Shown piece after piece: positions 38,933-48,681 of a DNA stretch of 64,000 nucleotides (the stretch's first letter is position 1; each line of letters opens with the position of its first letter). Origin of the DNA: Pectobacterium betavasculorum (GTDB lineage: Bacteria > Pseudomonadota > Gammaproteobacteria > Enterobacterales > Enterobacteriaceae); contig NZ_JQHM01000005.1 in assembly GCF_000749845.1 (NCBI RefSeq), positions 1 through 64,000 of the forward strand, in the 5' to 3' direction. The translations under genes and the position numbers were made by a program. The notes beneath the pieces are model-generated. The model searched no databases and had not been told where the DNA came from. It saw only the letters and a program-made list of their open reading frames with translations.

Positions 38933-39586
38933 TTACCCCCAGATCTGAGCTATCTGGCGTTTAAATTCGCGAGCAGCTTCTACCGGGCTGGCGGCATCAC
39001 GAATACTACGCCCTGCGATAAAAACATGGATCGGAATGCCGGCGAATAAGGGGAGATCTTCCAGAGCCAGGCCCCCAGTAACGGTGACGTTGAATCCCAT
39101 TTCGGCGAGGCGCTGGATGGATCGGATATCCGACTTGCTCCAGGCAATACCTGCTGCTTGCGCATCGCGGCTACGGTGATAGACAACCTGCTGAATACCG
39201 ATATCGCGCCACGCCTGTGCCTGTTCCCACGTCCAGAAACCGGTGAGTTCGATCTGCACATCACCGTTAAATTCACGTGCAACTTCCAAGGCTCCTGACG
39301 CAGTATTAATGTCCGCGCAGCAAATTACCGTGACCCAATCCGCCTGCGCTTCAAAACACATACGCGACAAAATTTTCCCGGCGTCAGCGATTTTTGCATC
39401 CGCCAGAACAATTTTGTGGGGGTAGAGCGCTTTCAGATCGCGCACGGCACGTACACCTTCTCCCACGCACAGGATGGTGCCAACTTCAATAATATCCACC
39501 TCTTCGGCAATCAAGCGGGTGGTCTGATAAGCATCGGCTAACGTCTGGTTATCCAGTGCGACTTGTAACATGGGTAAATGGGACAT
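38933..39586 (-). CDS. ulaD: 3-keto-L-gulonate-6-phosphate decarboxylase UlaD
   Basis: A 217-residue OMP-decarboxylase-superfamily TIM barrel that converts 3-keto-L-gulonate 6-phosphate to L-xylulose 5-phosphate and CO2. The Asp-Lys-Asp element is [15 protein letters not shown] (about residues 56-70), [19 protein letters not shown] binds phosphate and metal, and [13 protein letters not shown] is the late phosphate motif. Nearly identical to E. coli UlaD. ATG 39586 follows AAGGAG; a TTG directly before it is rejected. Confidence 0.96.
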   Translation of the reverse strand: MSHLPMLQVALDNQTLADAYQTTRLIAEEVDIIEVGTILCVGEGVRAVRDLKALYPHKIVLADAKIADAGKILSRMCFEAQADWVTVICCADINTASGALEVAREFNGDVQIELTGFWTWEQAQAWRDIGIQQVVYHRSRDAQAAGIAWSKSDIRSIQRLAEMGFNVTVTGGLALEDLPLFAGIPIHVFIAGRSIRDAASPVEAAREFKRQIAQIWG

Positions 39587-39595
39587 CAAAGCTCC

Positions 39596-40066
39596 TTAAT
39601 CAGCAATTGCTGTGGTTGAACGATCAATCAAGTCCAGTACCTCTTGCTCGTTGCGGCAGGCGCGTAAACGATCAAAATTGGCTTCATCTTCAAAGAGATT
39701 GACGATTTGCATAATGCCGATCTCCTGATGTGTGGCGGCATCGACGGCAGCCATCGTAATCAGGATATCCACCGGATCGTTATCTTCATGGTTGAATATC
39801 AATGGCGTTTGCAACGTGACCAGTGCAAAACCTGTACGCTTCACGCCTTCTTCCGGGCGACCGTGCGGCATGGCCAGGCCGGGCGCGATGACAAAGTAAG
39901 GGCCGAATTTTTTCACACCGTCCAGAATCGCCTGGTAATAACGTGGTTCGACGACATCGGCGGCCACCAGAAGATCGACACCCATTTTCACCGCCTCCTG
40001 CCAGGTGTCGGCTTCGGCCTGTAGGCGAATAGAGCGGTTTTCTGATAATGAATCGCGTAATTTCAT
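39596..40066 (-). CDS. ulaC: Ascorbate PTS EIIA component UlaC
   Basis: A 156-residue cytoplasmic EIIA of the L-ascorbate PTS. The phospho-accepting His is in [14 protein letters not shown], and the fold is that of the fructose/mannitol EIIA family, with [13 protein letters not shown]-type segments. Third gene of the ula operon, between ulaB and ulaD. Confidence 0.94.
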   Translation of the reverse strand: MKLRDSLSENRSIRLQAEADTWQEAVKMGVDLLVAADVVEPRYYQAILDGVKKFGPYFVIAPGLAMPHGRPEEGVKRTGFALVTLQTPLIFNHEDNDPVDILITMAAVDAATHQEIGIMQIVNLFEDEANFDRLRACRNEQEVLDLIDRSTTAIAD

Positions 40067-40119
40067 GCATGCTCCTCGTGTTGACGACTGCGCTGCGTGT
40101 GACGACTAAGCTGAAAATG

Positions 40120-40431
40120 CTAGGACGATTTTAGAGCGGCAGGGAAGTGCGCCTCGATGACGTCTAATAGCTTGGGACCAAAGTCTGCGGCTGATAGCAT
40201 GTTGCGTACACCGACGACATATTTATTGCCGCTGACGGTGATTTCATCAGCGACGTGAGTGGAGGCGATGATAATGTCCGCTCCGCTTAGCTCTGCTTTG
40301 TATTCACCGACAGCGCAGCTATTCAGCGTGTGGTCGATGCCTTGCTGAGTCAGAAATTGCCCTACCTTCATTTTCATAATCATGGAGCTGCCTTGTCCGC
40401 AGCCGCACACCGCCAGAATCCGTACTGTCAT
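40120..40431 (-). CDS. ulaB: Ascorbate PTS EIIB component UlaB
   Basis: A 103-residue cytoplasmic EIIB of the ascorbate PTS. The phospho-cysteine loop is [15 protein letters not shown] near the N-terminus. The start [12 protein letters not shown] is preceded by GGAGACATC in the intergenic gap; a longer frame reaching into ulaA is not supported. It takes phosphate from UlaC and gives it to ascorbate bound by UlaA. Confidence 0.94.
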   Translation of the reverse strand: MTVRILAVCGCGQGSSMIMKMKVGQFLTQQGIDHTLNSCAVGEYKAELSGADIIIASTHVADEITVSGNKYVVGVRNMLSAADFGPKLLDVIEAHFPAALKSS

Positions 40432-40447
40432 GATGATGTCTCCAGTA

Positions 40448-41845
40448 TTAGTTTGTGAGGTTTTCAGTGAGTTTCTTTTCTGCATCTTCCTCGGCGCGCA
40501 ATGTGCGGCTAGCAAAGACCATATAAATCAAAGCGATGATTACCACCACGCCCATAAACCACAGTCCGAGCGTTAACCCTTGCATTAGCGGTGGTGCAAG
40601 AATTGACCAATCTGCCATTCCCATCCATGCACTCAGTCCGGTCAACTTGACAGCCCAGACGCAGCCAAAGATTTCAATCATCCCCATCACCAGGCAGATT
40701 TTCAGCGCAGCACGCCAGCCGCCAAAGTGATTGGCAAACACGCCGATAGTCGCATTCGAGAAGAACATCGGGATAAAGCCGGGAATGATCATGATAGGCG
40801 AACCAATACCCAGCAGGATGCCGACAGCGATCAATTGCCCGATGGTCCCCCACATGAAGCCCCAGACCACGGCATTGGGCGCAAAGCTATAAATTGCTGC
40901 ACAGTCGATCGCCAGCACTGCACCGGGTATCAGGCGCTGAGATATCCCGTTAAATGCCTCCGAAAGTTCAGCAACGAACATGCGTACACCTTGAACGATG
41001 ATGAAAATGGCGACGGCGAATTGGAAGCCTGTCTGGAGGATGTAGATTGACCAATGTGTTTTACCCGCCATCTGCTGCACGGTATCGAACCCGAAAGATA
41101 GCAGGATGGCACCAAAGAATATGGTCATGACGATCGCGGTTGAGACAATGTTGTCGTGAAAGATGTTTAGCCAGCCGGGCAGCTTGAGATCTTCTACGCT
41201 CTCTTCTTTTTTGCCCAGATAGGGGGCGATTTTGTAGGCCAGCCAGGAGGCGAACTGTTGCTGATGACCAATAGAAAAACCGCAGCCATCTGTGACGTCC
41301 TGAGTGGGTTTATACATCATGTTGGAGGTTATGCCCCAATAGAGGGAAACCAGTACGGCAGTGCAAATAATGGTTGTCCACATCGGATAGCCGAGTATGT
41401 ATAAAAACACCGCGATCAACCCAGCCTGCTGAAACATGATGTGACCGGTGAGCATAATGGTACGGATACCCGTCAGCCGTCGCAGCAGGACGTAAAAGAT
41501 ATTCAGCGCCAGTGCCAGTAAGACGGCGTAACCCACCCAACTGTAGGCATCGCCCATGCTTTCAATTGTTGCCATCATTGAAGCATAGGTGTCTGAAATT
41601 GCGCCGTTTATTCCATAAACTGATGACATTTTTGCGACAACGGGTTTGAACGTACTGGTCAGGATGCCGGCCCCTGCCTGCAAGAGCATAAAACCGATGA
41701 TCGTTTTGATCGTGCCTTTAATGATTACTGTGGTGCTTTTGCGTAGTAACAAATAGCCAATCATCGTGACGATCCCCAGCAGCAGGGGGGCGTTCGTCAT
41801 GACCTGATTAAAAAAAATCGTGAAGATGGTATAGAAAATTTCCAT
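40448..41845 (-). CDS. ulaA: Ascorbate PTS EIIC permease UlaA
   Basis: A 465-residue inner-membrane EIIC that imports L-ascorbate with phosphorylation to L-ascorbate 6-phosphate. About 11 hydrophobic segments; [43 protein letters not shown] is nearly identical to E. coli UlaA, as is the [13 protein letters not shown] start. MEIFYTIF at 41845 has GGAG upstream and equals the E. coli start; the frame open further upstream is rejected. First gene of the leftward ula operon. Confidence 0.96.
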   Translation of the reverse strand: MEIFYTIFTIFFNQVMTNAPLLLGIVTMIGYLLLRKSTTVIIKGTIKTIIGFMLLQAGAGILTSTFKPVVAKMSSVYGINGAISDTYASMMATIESMGDAYSWVGYAVLLALALNIFYVLLRRLTGIRTIMLTGHIMFQQAGLIAVFLYILGYPMWTTIICTAVLVSLYWGITSNMMYKPTQDVTDGCGFSIGHQQQFASWLAYKIAPYLGKKEESVEDLKLPGWLNIFHDNIVSTAIVMTIFFGAILLSFGFDTVQQMAGKTHWSIYILQTGFQFAVAIFIIVQGVRMFVAELSEAFNGISQRLIPGAVLAIDCAAIYSFAPNAVVWGFMWGTIGQLIAVGILLGIGSPIMIIPGFIPMFFSNATIGVFANHFGGWRAALKICLVMGMIEIFGCVWAVKLTGLSAWMGMADWSILAPPLMQGLTLGLWFMGVVVIIALIYMVFASRTLRAEEDAEKKLTENLTN

Positions 41846-42247
41846 AAGCACTCCGTTCGGATTTTGTTCATCCCGTTGCGCGTTAGTACCGCCACGCATT
41901 TCTGTAGGGCACCTTAACTCTATCAATCACAAGTAATCATAAAAAGATTTTTATTGATTTTTTGCGAGAGGCTTCGCAATTATTTTTTCTTATCAGACAA
42001 CTAATCTAAATTGAGAATTGTTTTTTATTTTTTTAATTAAATCAGTGATTTGGTATTTTTATTGCGTAGGGATTCCTTTTGAATATCTCAGGAATAACAG
42101 AAGGTGACCACTATTATTGCTTATGTGGTAATTGAGAGTGTGATTAAGGCATGATACTTTGTGATTAATTTTATCATAGTTAGTTTTTTTGTGATTATTT
42201 TATGACGCATTTGATAATGTACCCAACTGCTGAGTGAGGTTTGCATA
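41846..42247. promoter_or_regulatory. ulaA / ulaG divergent control region
   Basis: A 402-bp AT-rich region between the ula operon and ulaG. The octamer TGTGATTA recurs in direct orientation at 42139-42146, 42160-42167 and 42190-42197, spaced 21 and 30 bp; a near-inverse AATCACAA is at 41925-41932. These could be UlaR or CRP half sites. E. coli uses UlaR, CRP and IHF here; which protein binds which motif cannot be settled by reading. Confidence 0.6.
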
Positions 42248-43312
42248 ATGAGTAAAATTGACAGTATTACCCGCGAGTCATGGATTTTGGACACGTTTCC
42301 AGAGTGGGGAACGTGGCTGAATGAAGAAATTGAGCAGGAGCAAGTCGCCCCTGGATCGTTTGCGATGTGGTGGCTGGGTTGTACCGGTATTTGGCTGAAG
42401 TCAGAAGAAGGGGCGAATATTTGCGTGGATTTCTGGTGTGGTACCGGTAAGCAAAGTCACGCCAACCCGTTAATGAAAACCGGGCACCAAATGCAGCGTA
42501 TGGCCGGCGTGAAAAAACTACAGCCCAATTTGCGCACGACGCCGTTTGTGCTCGATCCTTTCGCAATTCGCCAGATTGATGCCGTTCTGGCTACGCACGA
42601 TCACAATGATCACATTGATGTGAATGTAGCAGCGGCGGTGATGAAGCATTGTGACAGCAGTGTGCCTTTCATCGGCCCGGAAAGTTGCGTGAATATCTGG
42701 ACTGGCTGGGGAGTGCCGCGTGAACGCTGTATTATTGTGAAACCGGGTGATGTGATTACCATCAAAGATGTGCAAATTCACGCCCTGGATGCGTTTGACC
42801 GCACGGCTCTGATTACGTTGCCTGTGGAAGAAAAAGCGGCAGGTGTACTGCCGGATGGCATGGACAAGCGTGCAGTTAACTACCTTTTTAAAACGCCGGG
42901 CGGCAATCTATACCACAGCGGGGATTCACACTATTCAAACTACTATGCCAAACATGGCAATGAGCATCAAATCGACGTGGCGCTGGGTTCCTATGGTGAA
43001 AACCCCCGCGGTATTACCGATAAAATGACCAGTTCAGACATGCTGCGGATGGCTGAAGCGTTAAATACCAAAGTTGTGATTCCGTTCCACCATGATATTT
43101 GGTCAAACTTTCAGGCTGACCCGCAGGAGATCCGCGTACTGTGGGAAATGAAAAAAGACCGTCTGAAATATGGCTTTAAGCCTTTTATCTGGCAGGTGGG
43201 CGGGAAATTTACCTGGCCGCAGGATAAGGACAACCTGGAGTACCATTATCCACGGGGCTTTGATGATTGCTTCACAATAGAGCCAGATTTACCGTTTAAG
43301 TCCTTCCTTTAG
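42248..43312 (+). CDS. ulaG: L-ascorbate-6-phosphate lactonase UlaG
   Basis: A 354-residue metallo-beta-lactamase-fold lactonase that opens L-ascorbate 6-phosphate to 3-keto-L-gulonate 6-phosphate, the substrate of UlaD. The metal-binding signature is [13 protein letters not shown] near residues 117-129; further ligands are in GDSHYSNYY and [11 protein letters not shown]. It is divergent from ulaA and followed by a strong terminator and ulaR. Length equals the E. coli enzyme. Confidence 0.96.
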   Translation: MSKIDSITRESWILDTFPEWGTWLNEEIEQEQVAPGSFAMWWLGCTGIWLKSEEGANICVDFWCGTGKQSHANPLMKTGHQMQRMAGVKKLQPNLRTTPFVLDPFAIRQIDAVLATHDHNDHIDVNVAAAVMKHCDSSVPFIGPESCVNIWTGWGVPRERCIIVKPGDVITIKDVQIHALDAFDRTALITLPVEEKAAGVLPDGMDKRAVNYLFKTPGGNLYHSGDSHYSNYYAKHGNEHQIDVALGSYGENPRGITDKMTSSDMLRMAEALNTKVVIPFHHDIWSNFQADPQEIRVLWEMKKDRLKYGFKPFIWQVGGKFTWPQDKDNLEYHYPRGFDDCFTIEPDLPFKSFL

Positions 43313-43320
43313 ACACATTG

Positions 43321-43350
43321 ATTCGGGCACGCAAGGGTGCCCGAATTTGT
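43321..43350 (+). terminator. Terminator downstream of ulaG
   Basis: Perfect 10-bp arms ATTCGGGCAC (43321-43330) and GTGCCCGAAT (43337-43346), loop GCAAGG, then TTGT. It separates ulaG from ulaR. Confidence 0.8.
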
Positions 43351-43481
43351 ATTCAGGTGCATATTATCTGGCTGTATTGATTCCATGACGCGAATCTTTG
43401 CGTACTTTTGATAAGTTATGATTCAAAATATAGCAAGTGCTCACTATAATCTGCGTTCAGAATCTTTCAAATGGGGCAAGC

Positions 43482-44237
43482 ATGACTGAATCTCAACGCC
43501 AAAACGCCATCATCGATTTTTTGCAGCGTAGGGGGCAAATTACCGTTGCCGATCTGATCGAACAATTCGAGGTGTCTCCGGCGACGGCACGTCGTGATAT
43601 CAACAAACTTGATGAGAGTGGCAGGCTCAGAAAGGTGCGTAATGGCGCGGAGGTCGTGACGATCCCGCGGCTGGTGTGGACGCCGTTAACCATTTATCAG
43701 ACACAGCATCTGGATGAAAAAATGCGCATCGCCAAGGCGGCCGCGCAACTGTGCCAGCCGGGAGAGAGTGTCGTCATTAACTGTGGCTCGACCGCATTTC
43801 TGTTGGGTCAGGAGATTTGTGGTAAGGATGTGCAGGTGATTACTAACTACCTGCCTCTGGCGAATTACCTGATTGAGCAGGAGCATGACAGTGTGGTTAT
43901 CATGGGTGGGCAATACAACAAAAGCCAGTCCATCACGCTGGCACCACAGGAGCGAGACGCCAGCTTGTATGCAGGACATTGGATGTTCACCAGCGGTAGA
44001 GGGTTGACGGTAGATGGGTTGTATAAAACGGATATGTTGACGGCAATGGCTGAGCAGACGATGCTCAACTATGCCGGAAAGCTGGCCGTTGTGGTTGATA
44101 GCAGTAAGGTTGGAGAGAGGGCAGGAATGTTATTTAGCCGAGTCGACCAGATTGATGTCGTGATAACCGGTAATGAAGCCAATGCGGAGATTGTGAACCA
44201 ACTACGTAATTTGGGGGTTGAGGTTATTTTGGTGTAA
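43482..44237 (+). CDS. ulaR: Ascorbate operon repressor UlaR
   Basis: A 251-residue DeoR-family repressor. The N-terminal winged helix is [28 protein letters not shown]; the sugar-phosphate-binding C-terminal half carries [51 protein letters not shown] and [12 protein letters not shown]. The effector in E. coli is L-ascorbate 6-phosphate. The start MTESQRQ gives the same length as E. coli UlaR; an upstream frame from 43437 is not conserved. Confidence 0.94.
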   Translation: MTESQRQNAIIDFLQRRGQITVADLIEQFEVSPATARRDINKLDESGRLRKVRNGAEVVTIPRLVWTPLTIYQTQHLDEKMRIAKAAAQLCQPGESVVINCGSTAFLLGQEICGKDVQVITNYLPLANYLIEQEHDSVVIMGGQYNKSQSITLAPQERDASLYAGHWMFTSGRGLTVDGLYKTDMLTAMAEQTMLNYAGKLAVVVDSSKVGERAGMLFSRVDQIDVVITGNEANAEIVNQLRNLGVEVILV

Positions 44238-44281
44238 TACCGTGATTTATCCTCGCTCTTTATCTGGTTTTTGTGGCGTAA

Positions 44282-44671
<390 letters not shown>

Positions 44672-44675
44672 AAAA

Positions 44676-44708
44676 ACGGCGTGTCCGTATCTTCGGATGC
44701 GCCGCCGT
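44676..44708. terminator. Terminator between glpE and tctA
   Basis: ACGGCG (44676-44681) and CGCCGT (44703-44708) form the base of an extended stem (with TCCG/CGGA inside), flanked by a run of A on the left and CTT on the right. Convergent genes on both sides make a bidirectional terminator likely; the A run gives U residues for the leftward tct transcript. Confidence 0.65.
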
Positions 44709-44722
44709 CTTGACGTCAGGGA

Positions 44723-46255
44723 TTACTGCGGGTTTGCCGTGGATCCGGAATGTCGGAATACCTGTATGATGCTCTTCGCTTGCATGATGACCACCAGTAG
44801 GAAAAGCACGGCCAGAAAGGCGGAAATCGGGCGTTCTATGAAAGCCATTAGATCACCGTCGGATTTCAGCAGGGAAGAAAGCAGGCTTTTTTCCAACATT
44901 GGTCCCAGCACCATGCCCAAGATGACGGGCGCAATGGGGTAGTGATGTTTTTGCAGGAAATACCCCACGATCCCCATTACCAGCATGACCACTACTGATG
45001 CCATTGAGTTATTCATGGCGAAGGCACCGACAATACTGAACACGATAACCACCGGATACACGATATCCTTATTCACGGAAATCAGTCGTTTCAGGAGATT
45101 CACCACCACCAGTGCCAGCGGGAGCAGGGCGAGGTTGGCGATAAAGAACAGGATAAAAATGGCGTAGAGCTTTTCGGGATGGAAGATAAATAACGACGGC
45201 CCCGGCTGCATGTCTTTCATATACAGTACGCCGATGACAATGGCGGCAACGGAATCGCCGGGAATGCCGAATACTAACGTCGGAATATAGCTGCCAGCCA
45301 GACTGGCATTGTTGCTGGATGAAGCGTTGATCAATGCTTCTTCCGAACCCTTACCGTATTTTTCCGGCTGGCGGGAAAATTTTTTCGCTACGGCATACGA
45401 GATCCAGGCGGCGATGTCCGCGCCAGCGCCGGGTAGAACCCCAATCAGCGTGCCGATGGCGCTACTACGCGCGATACCGAGGCGATTCTTTTTTAATGCC
45501 GGGCGAACGCCGGAAAGAATATTGAATGATGCCTTCTCCTTTGGCTGTGAAGTCACGCTGGGCGATGGTGAGTTTTCGCGGTGACGGTTGGCGTAGTAAT
45601 CAATGGCATTCGCGATAGCAAACATACCGATCATCGCAGGAATGAAGCTGATACCCTCCAGTAGCGCGACCTGCCCAAACGTAAAGCGGGGTTGTCCTGT
45701 AAATTCATCATAGCCGATGGTTGCCAGTACCAGCCCCAACAAGAGCGCCATCAAGCTCTTGACCACATATTGTCCAGAAATCAACGTAGAACAACTTAGC
45801 CCCAGCAGGGCCAGCCAGGTGTACTCGAATGAACTGAACTTCATCGCAAAGGAGGCCAGCAGCGGGGACGCGAATGTCAGCACTATCGCGCCGATGATAC
45901 CGCCAATCACGGATGTGCTCAGGCCAAGCCCCAGAACATAATTGGTTTTCCCCTGCTGGCTTAGCGCGTAGCTGTCGTCCACATAGGCCGCAGAAGCGGG
46001 TGTACCAGGAATACGCAGTAGTACGCCGGGAATATCGCCCGCGTAAATCGTGGAGGCGCCAACAGAGATCATCATCGCTAAGGCGGGGATAGGATCCATG
46101 AAAAAGGTAAAAGGCACCAGCAGCGCCACAGCCATGGTGGCCGTCAGGCCAGGGATGGCTCCGACAAACAAGCCGAATAACCCTGCGGCGAAGATAGCAA
46201 TGATAGCATTGAGCGTAATGTAATCGCTGGCGTTAATCAGGATATCCATTGTCAT
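44723..46255 (-). CDS. Tripartite tricarboxylate transporter large permease (TctA family)
   Basis: A 510-residue inner-membrane protein with about 12 hydrophobic segments, the large permease of a TTT transporter. Conserved segments: GLFVGAIPGLTATMAVALLVPFTF (about 28-51), AGDIPGVLLRIPGTPASAAYVDDSYALSQQGK, LPGAGADIAAWISYAVAKKFS and SSNNASLAGSYIPTLVFGIPGDSVAAIVIG. Last gene of a five-gene operon, 6 bp after the TctB gene. TTT systems import di- and tricarboxylates and other organic acids with a periplasmic binder; the substrate here is unknown. Confidence 0.92.
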   Translation of the reverse strand: MTMDILINASDYITLNAIIAIFAAGLFGLFVGAIPGLTATMAVALLVPFTFFMDPIPALAMMISVGASTIYAGDIPGVLLRIPGTPASAAYVDDSYALSQQGKTNYVLGLGLSTSVIGGIIGAIVLTFASPLLASFAMKFSSFEYTWLALLGLSCSTLISGQYVVKSLMALLLGLVLATIGYDEFTGQPRFTFGQVALLEGISFIPAMIGMFAIANAIDYYANRHRENSPSPSVTSQPKEKASFNILSGVRPALKKNRLGIARSSAIGTLIGVLPGAGADIAAWISYAVAKKFSRQPEKYGKGSEEALINASSSNNASLAGSYIPTLVFGIPGDSVAAIVIGVLYMKDMQPGPSLFIFHPEKLYAIFILFFIANLALLPLALVVVNLLKRLISVNKDIVYPVVIVFSIVGAFAMNNSMASVVVMLVMGIVGYFLQKHHYPIAPVILGMVLGPMLEKSLLSSLLKSDGDLMAFIERPISAFLAVLFLLVVIMQAKSIIQVFRHSGSTANPQ

Positions 46256-46261
46256 GTTTCC

Positions 46262-46705
46262 TTAAAAAAGAATACCGGCAGGGAGCGGTACCAGTAATAC
46301 TTTGGAAAACAGGTAGTAAATACCAGTCGAAAGCACCACCGCTGCAACGGCGGCGGGGAGCCTGTGTTGAGGAAGAAAAAAGACGAATAGTCCTGCCATG
46401 ATAAGGCTGGTTGTGAATATAAATCCTATTATATCAACAATATATATATAGAAGATCACCGTGCATGCTACTAACACTACGCTCAGGATGTCACGGCGTG
46501 CGGTTCCGGATGAGGAAGCGTCGGCTTTTAACCGCACCGTGATGAAATCCAGTAATGAAAGCAGCCCGATCAGAATACCCGTAATGGCTGGCATAAACCC
46601 TGCGCCAAACGTGGCGACATCGCCAAGCTCAATGAAGGCATAGGCGGCGACGCTGAGGCCAAATAGCAGGAAAATCAGAGGGAGTAATGATTGTAGTTTC
46701 GGCAT
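46262..46705 (-). CDS. Tripartite tricarboxylate transporter small permease (TctB family)
   Basis: A 147-residue protein with four hydrophobic segments, as expected for the small permease of a TTT system. It shows the weakly conserved TctB pattern (ELGDVATFGAGFMPAITGILIGLLSLLDFI; IIGFIFTTSLIMAGLFVFF). Lies between the TctC and TctA genes in the usual C-B-A order. Confidence 0.88.
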   Translation of the reverse strand: MPKLQSLLPLIFLLFGLSVAAYAFIELGDVATFGAGFMPAITGILIGLLSLLDFITVRLKADASSSGTARRDILSVVLVACTVIFYIYIVDIIGFIFTTSLIMAGLFVFFLPQHRLPAAVAAVVLSTGIYYLFSKVLLVPLPAGILF

Positions 46706-46739
46706 GTTGTTCAGGTGCCATTTTCATGGCACCTGCCTG

Positions 46740-47687
46740 TTATTTAGCATCAGAAAGCAGGCTACCAAACTGGGCGTCTTCATCTTTCATGAACTGATAG
46801 AGCGCATCGCCGTATAGCTCGCTCACTTCAAATCCTTGGTTTTTAGCGAATTTTTGGAGTTCGCCTCCCTCATACACTTTCTTCATTGCCGCTGTTAGCT
46901 TCTCGCTAATGTCCGCTGGCAAGCCTTTCGGCGCGGAGAGCACGTTCCATGTAGTCAGTGACCAGTCATAGGGTGTGGTCTTGTTGAATACGGGGATGGC
47001 GGCATACAGTTCGGAGGCCTGATCGGACATGATTGCGAGATGACGTACCATGCCTGCATCAACCATGCTTTTGGCCTCGCCGGGCGACGAAGTGACGAAA
47101 TCAACGCCGCCGGATACCAGCTCCTGGAGGGCGGCGCTAGCACCCTGCGATGGAATAAAGCGGACCGCATTTTCCGGTAGGTTGGCACTTTTTAACATAC
47201 CGAGGGTGTTCAAATGCCAGACGGATTTCAACCCACTGCCGGAGGCACGCAGTTTACCGGGCCGTTGTTTTATTGCGTCGATCAGTTGATTGGCATTCTG
47301 GTAAGGGGAGTCTTTGGCGACCTGTAAGCCACCATAAATCACGGCCAGACGGCTGATCGGTGTGTAGTCCTCGTAGCTCAGATTAGTCATTTTCTGGTGG
47401 TGCATCATTGCGATTTCTACGGTCACTACCCCTAGCGTATAGCCATCAGGCTTGGCACGGTGGATGGCGTCGTGACCCACTACGCCGCTGCCGCCGGTAC
47501 GATTGACGACATTCACGTTCACGCCCAGTTCTTTTTGCAGACCCTGAGCAACCAAACGTGCCACAGTGTCCGTATTTCCCCCCGCGCCCCAAGGCACGAT
47601 AATCGTAATCGGTTTCTCCGGCCAGGCCGCAAAAGCGGAGCAGGAGAGGAAAAGTGTACTTAATGCCATTAACCGGATGCGTTTCAT
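46740..47687 (-). CDS. Tripartite tricarboxylate transporter solute-binding protein (TctC/Bug family)
   Basis: A 315-residue periplasmic binding protein. A clear signal peptide (about 1-20, cleavage after SAFA) is followed by WPEKPITIIVPWGAGGNTDTVARLVAQGL, the Bug/TctC signature, whose small loops grip a carboxylate of the ligand. VVNRTGGSGVVGHDAI and the central SGGVDFVTSSPGEA are also typical. Bug proteins vary widely in ligand, so the transported acid cannot be named. Confidence 0.92.
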   Translation of the reverse strand: MKRIRLMALSTLFLSCSAFAAWPEKPITIIVPWGAGGNTDTVARLVAQGLQKELGVNVNVVNRTGGSGVVGHDAIHRAKPDGYTLGVVTVEIAMMHHQKMTNLSYEDYTPISRLAVIYGGLQVAKDSPYQNANQLIDAIKQRPGKLRASGSGLKSVWHLNTLGMLKSANLPENAVRFIPSQGASAALQELVSGGVDFVTSSPGEAKSMVDAGMVRHLAIMSDQASELYAAIPVFNKTTPYDWSLTTWNVLSAPKGLPADISEKLTAAMKKVYEGGELQKFAKNQGFEVSELYGDALYQFMKDEDAQFGSLLSDAK

Positions 47688-47728
47688 TATCGTTGCTTCC
47701 TTTTGTAGAGATATGAGGTAAAAGGCAG

Positions 47729-48658
47729 TTAGTTAATCTGTTTTATTTTGTTGTTGTAATGTGCGGTGCCAGTGCGGATTTGCTCAAGAAGAACAGCCAA
47801 CCCCCAATGTTTTTCCAGCACATCATCTTGATTGACCCGGCAGTGTGCGCTGCTGAAGGTGCCCTGGTGTTGGTGATAAATTTTGGCGTTCTTGGGGTAG
47901 CCCAACGTTTCTGTCACGGCGGCAAGTGAGAGGAATGTTGCCAGTTCCTGCGCCAATTCAGGATCGCGAGCATGGTGATGATATAACCACCGGTAAAGCT
48001 CGGGATGGAAATTGGTAAACACGCCGCTAAAGCCTCTGGAACCGGCTTTCATTGCTTCAAAGGCAATGGCAGCGTTGGCATTGATGATATTCAACGGCGT
48101 GCCGGCCGTTAACGCCACGCGATGAATGACGGTAGGCAAATCGCAACTTACGTCTTTTAACACAACAAAACGGCTGGTTTGAGCACAGTAATTCAGTTCT
48201 TCATCGCTTAGCAGGCGACGGTAAGGTGCCGGACATTCATAGAGTCCCAGCGGTATATCTGGCGGAAGCGCAGCAAGCAGGCGGTTCAGCGTGGCGTAAA
48301 ATACCTCACTGCCTTGATTGTGAGGGTCAAGGTGGTTGGTAACCAACACCAGAGCGTCAATGCCGGTTTCCGACATCGCGCGCAGTTCGTGAATCTGCTC
48401 CTCAATATCGTCACTGACGTGGCCTGATGCGATGACGGGCACTCGGCCATTGACCTTTTCGACGACAAAACGTGCCAGCGCCACACGCTCCGGCAAGCTA
48501 AGAAACAACATTTCACTCGACTGACAAACGGCGAACAGCGCATCGACCCCCTTAGCCAGATACCAGTCGATAAGTTTCTCCAGACCGGGATAGTCAATGT
48601 CATTGCTGTCGGTAAAAGGGGTCAGCATGACGGGTACAATTCCATTGATTTCTTTCAT
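47729..48658 (-). CDS. DapA/N-acetylneuraminate lyase-family aldolase
   Basis: A 309-residue class I aldolase-type TIM barrel. The Schiff-base lysine is Lys168 in FVVLKDVSCD and the conserved tyrosine is Tyr140 in LGLYECPAPY. The usual GTTGE loop reads CQSSE, and the Arg that binds the substrate carboxylate in dihydrodipicolinate synthase is not in place after the YxxP motif, so this is probably not a lysine-biosynthesis enzyme. Cleavage of a 2-keto-3-deoxy acid to pyruvate plus an aldehyde is a reasonable guess. Second gene of the operon, upstream of the transporter. Confidence 0.85.
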   Translation of the reverse strand: MKEINGIVPVMLTPFTDSNDIDYPGLEKLIDWYLAKGVDALFAVCQSSEMLFLSLPERVALARFVVEKVNGRVPVIASGHVSDDIEEQIHELRAMSETGIDALVLVTNHLDPHNQGSEVFYATLNRLLAALPPDIPLGLYECPAPYRRLLSDEELNYCAQTSRFVVLKDVSCDLPTVIHRVALTAGTPLNIINANAAIAFEAMKAGSRGFSGVFTNFHPELYRWLYHHHARDPELAQELATFLSLAAVTETLGYPKNAKIYHQHQGTFSSAHCRVNQDDVLEKHWGLAVLLEQIRTGTAHYNNKIKQIN

Positions 48659-48681
48659 TATTTACTCCTCACTGAATAATC

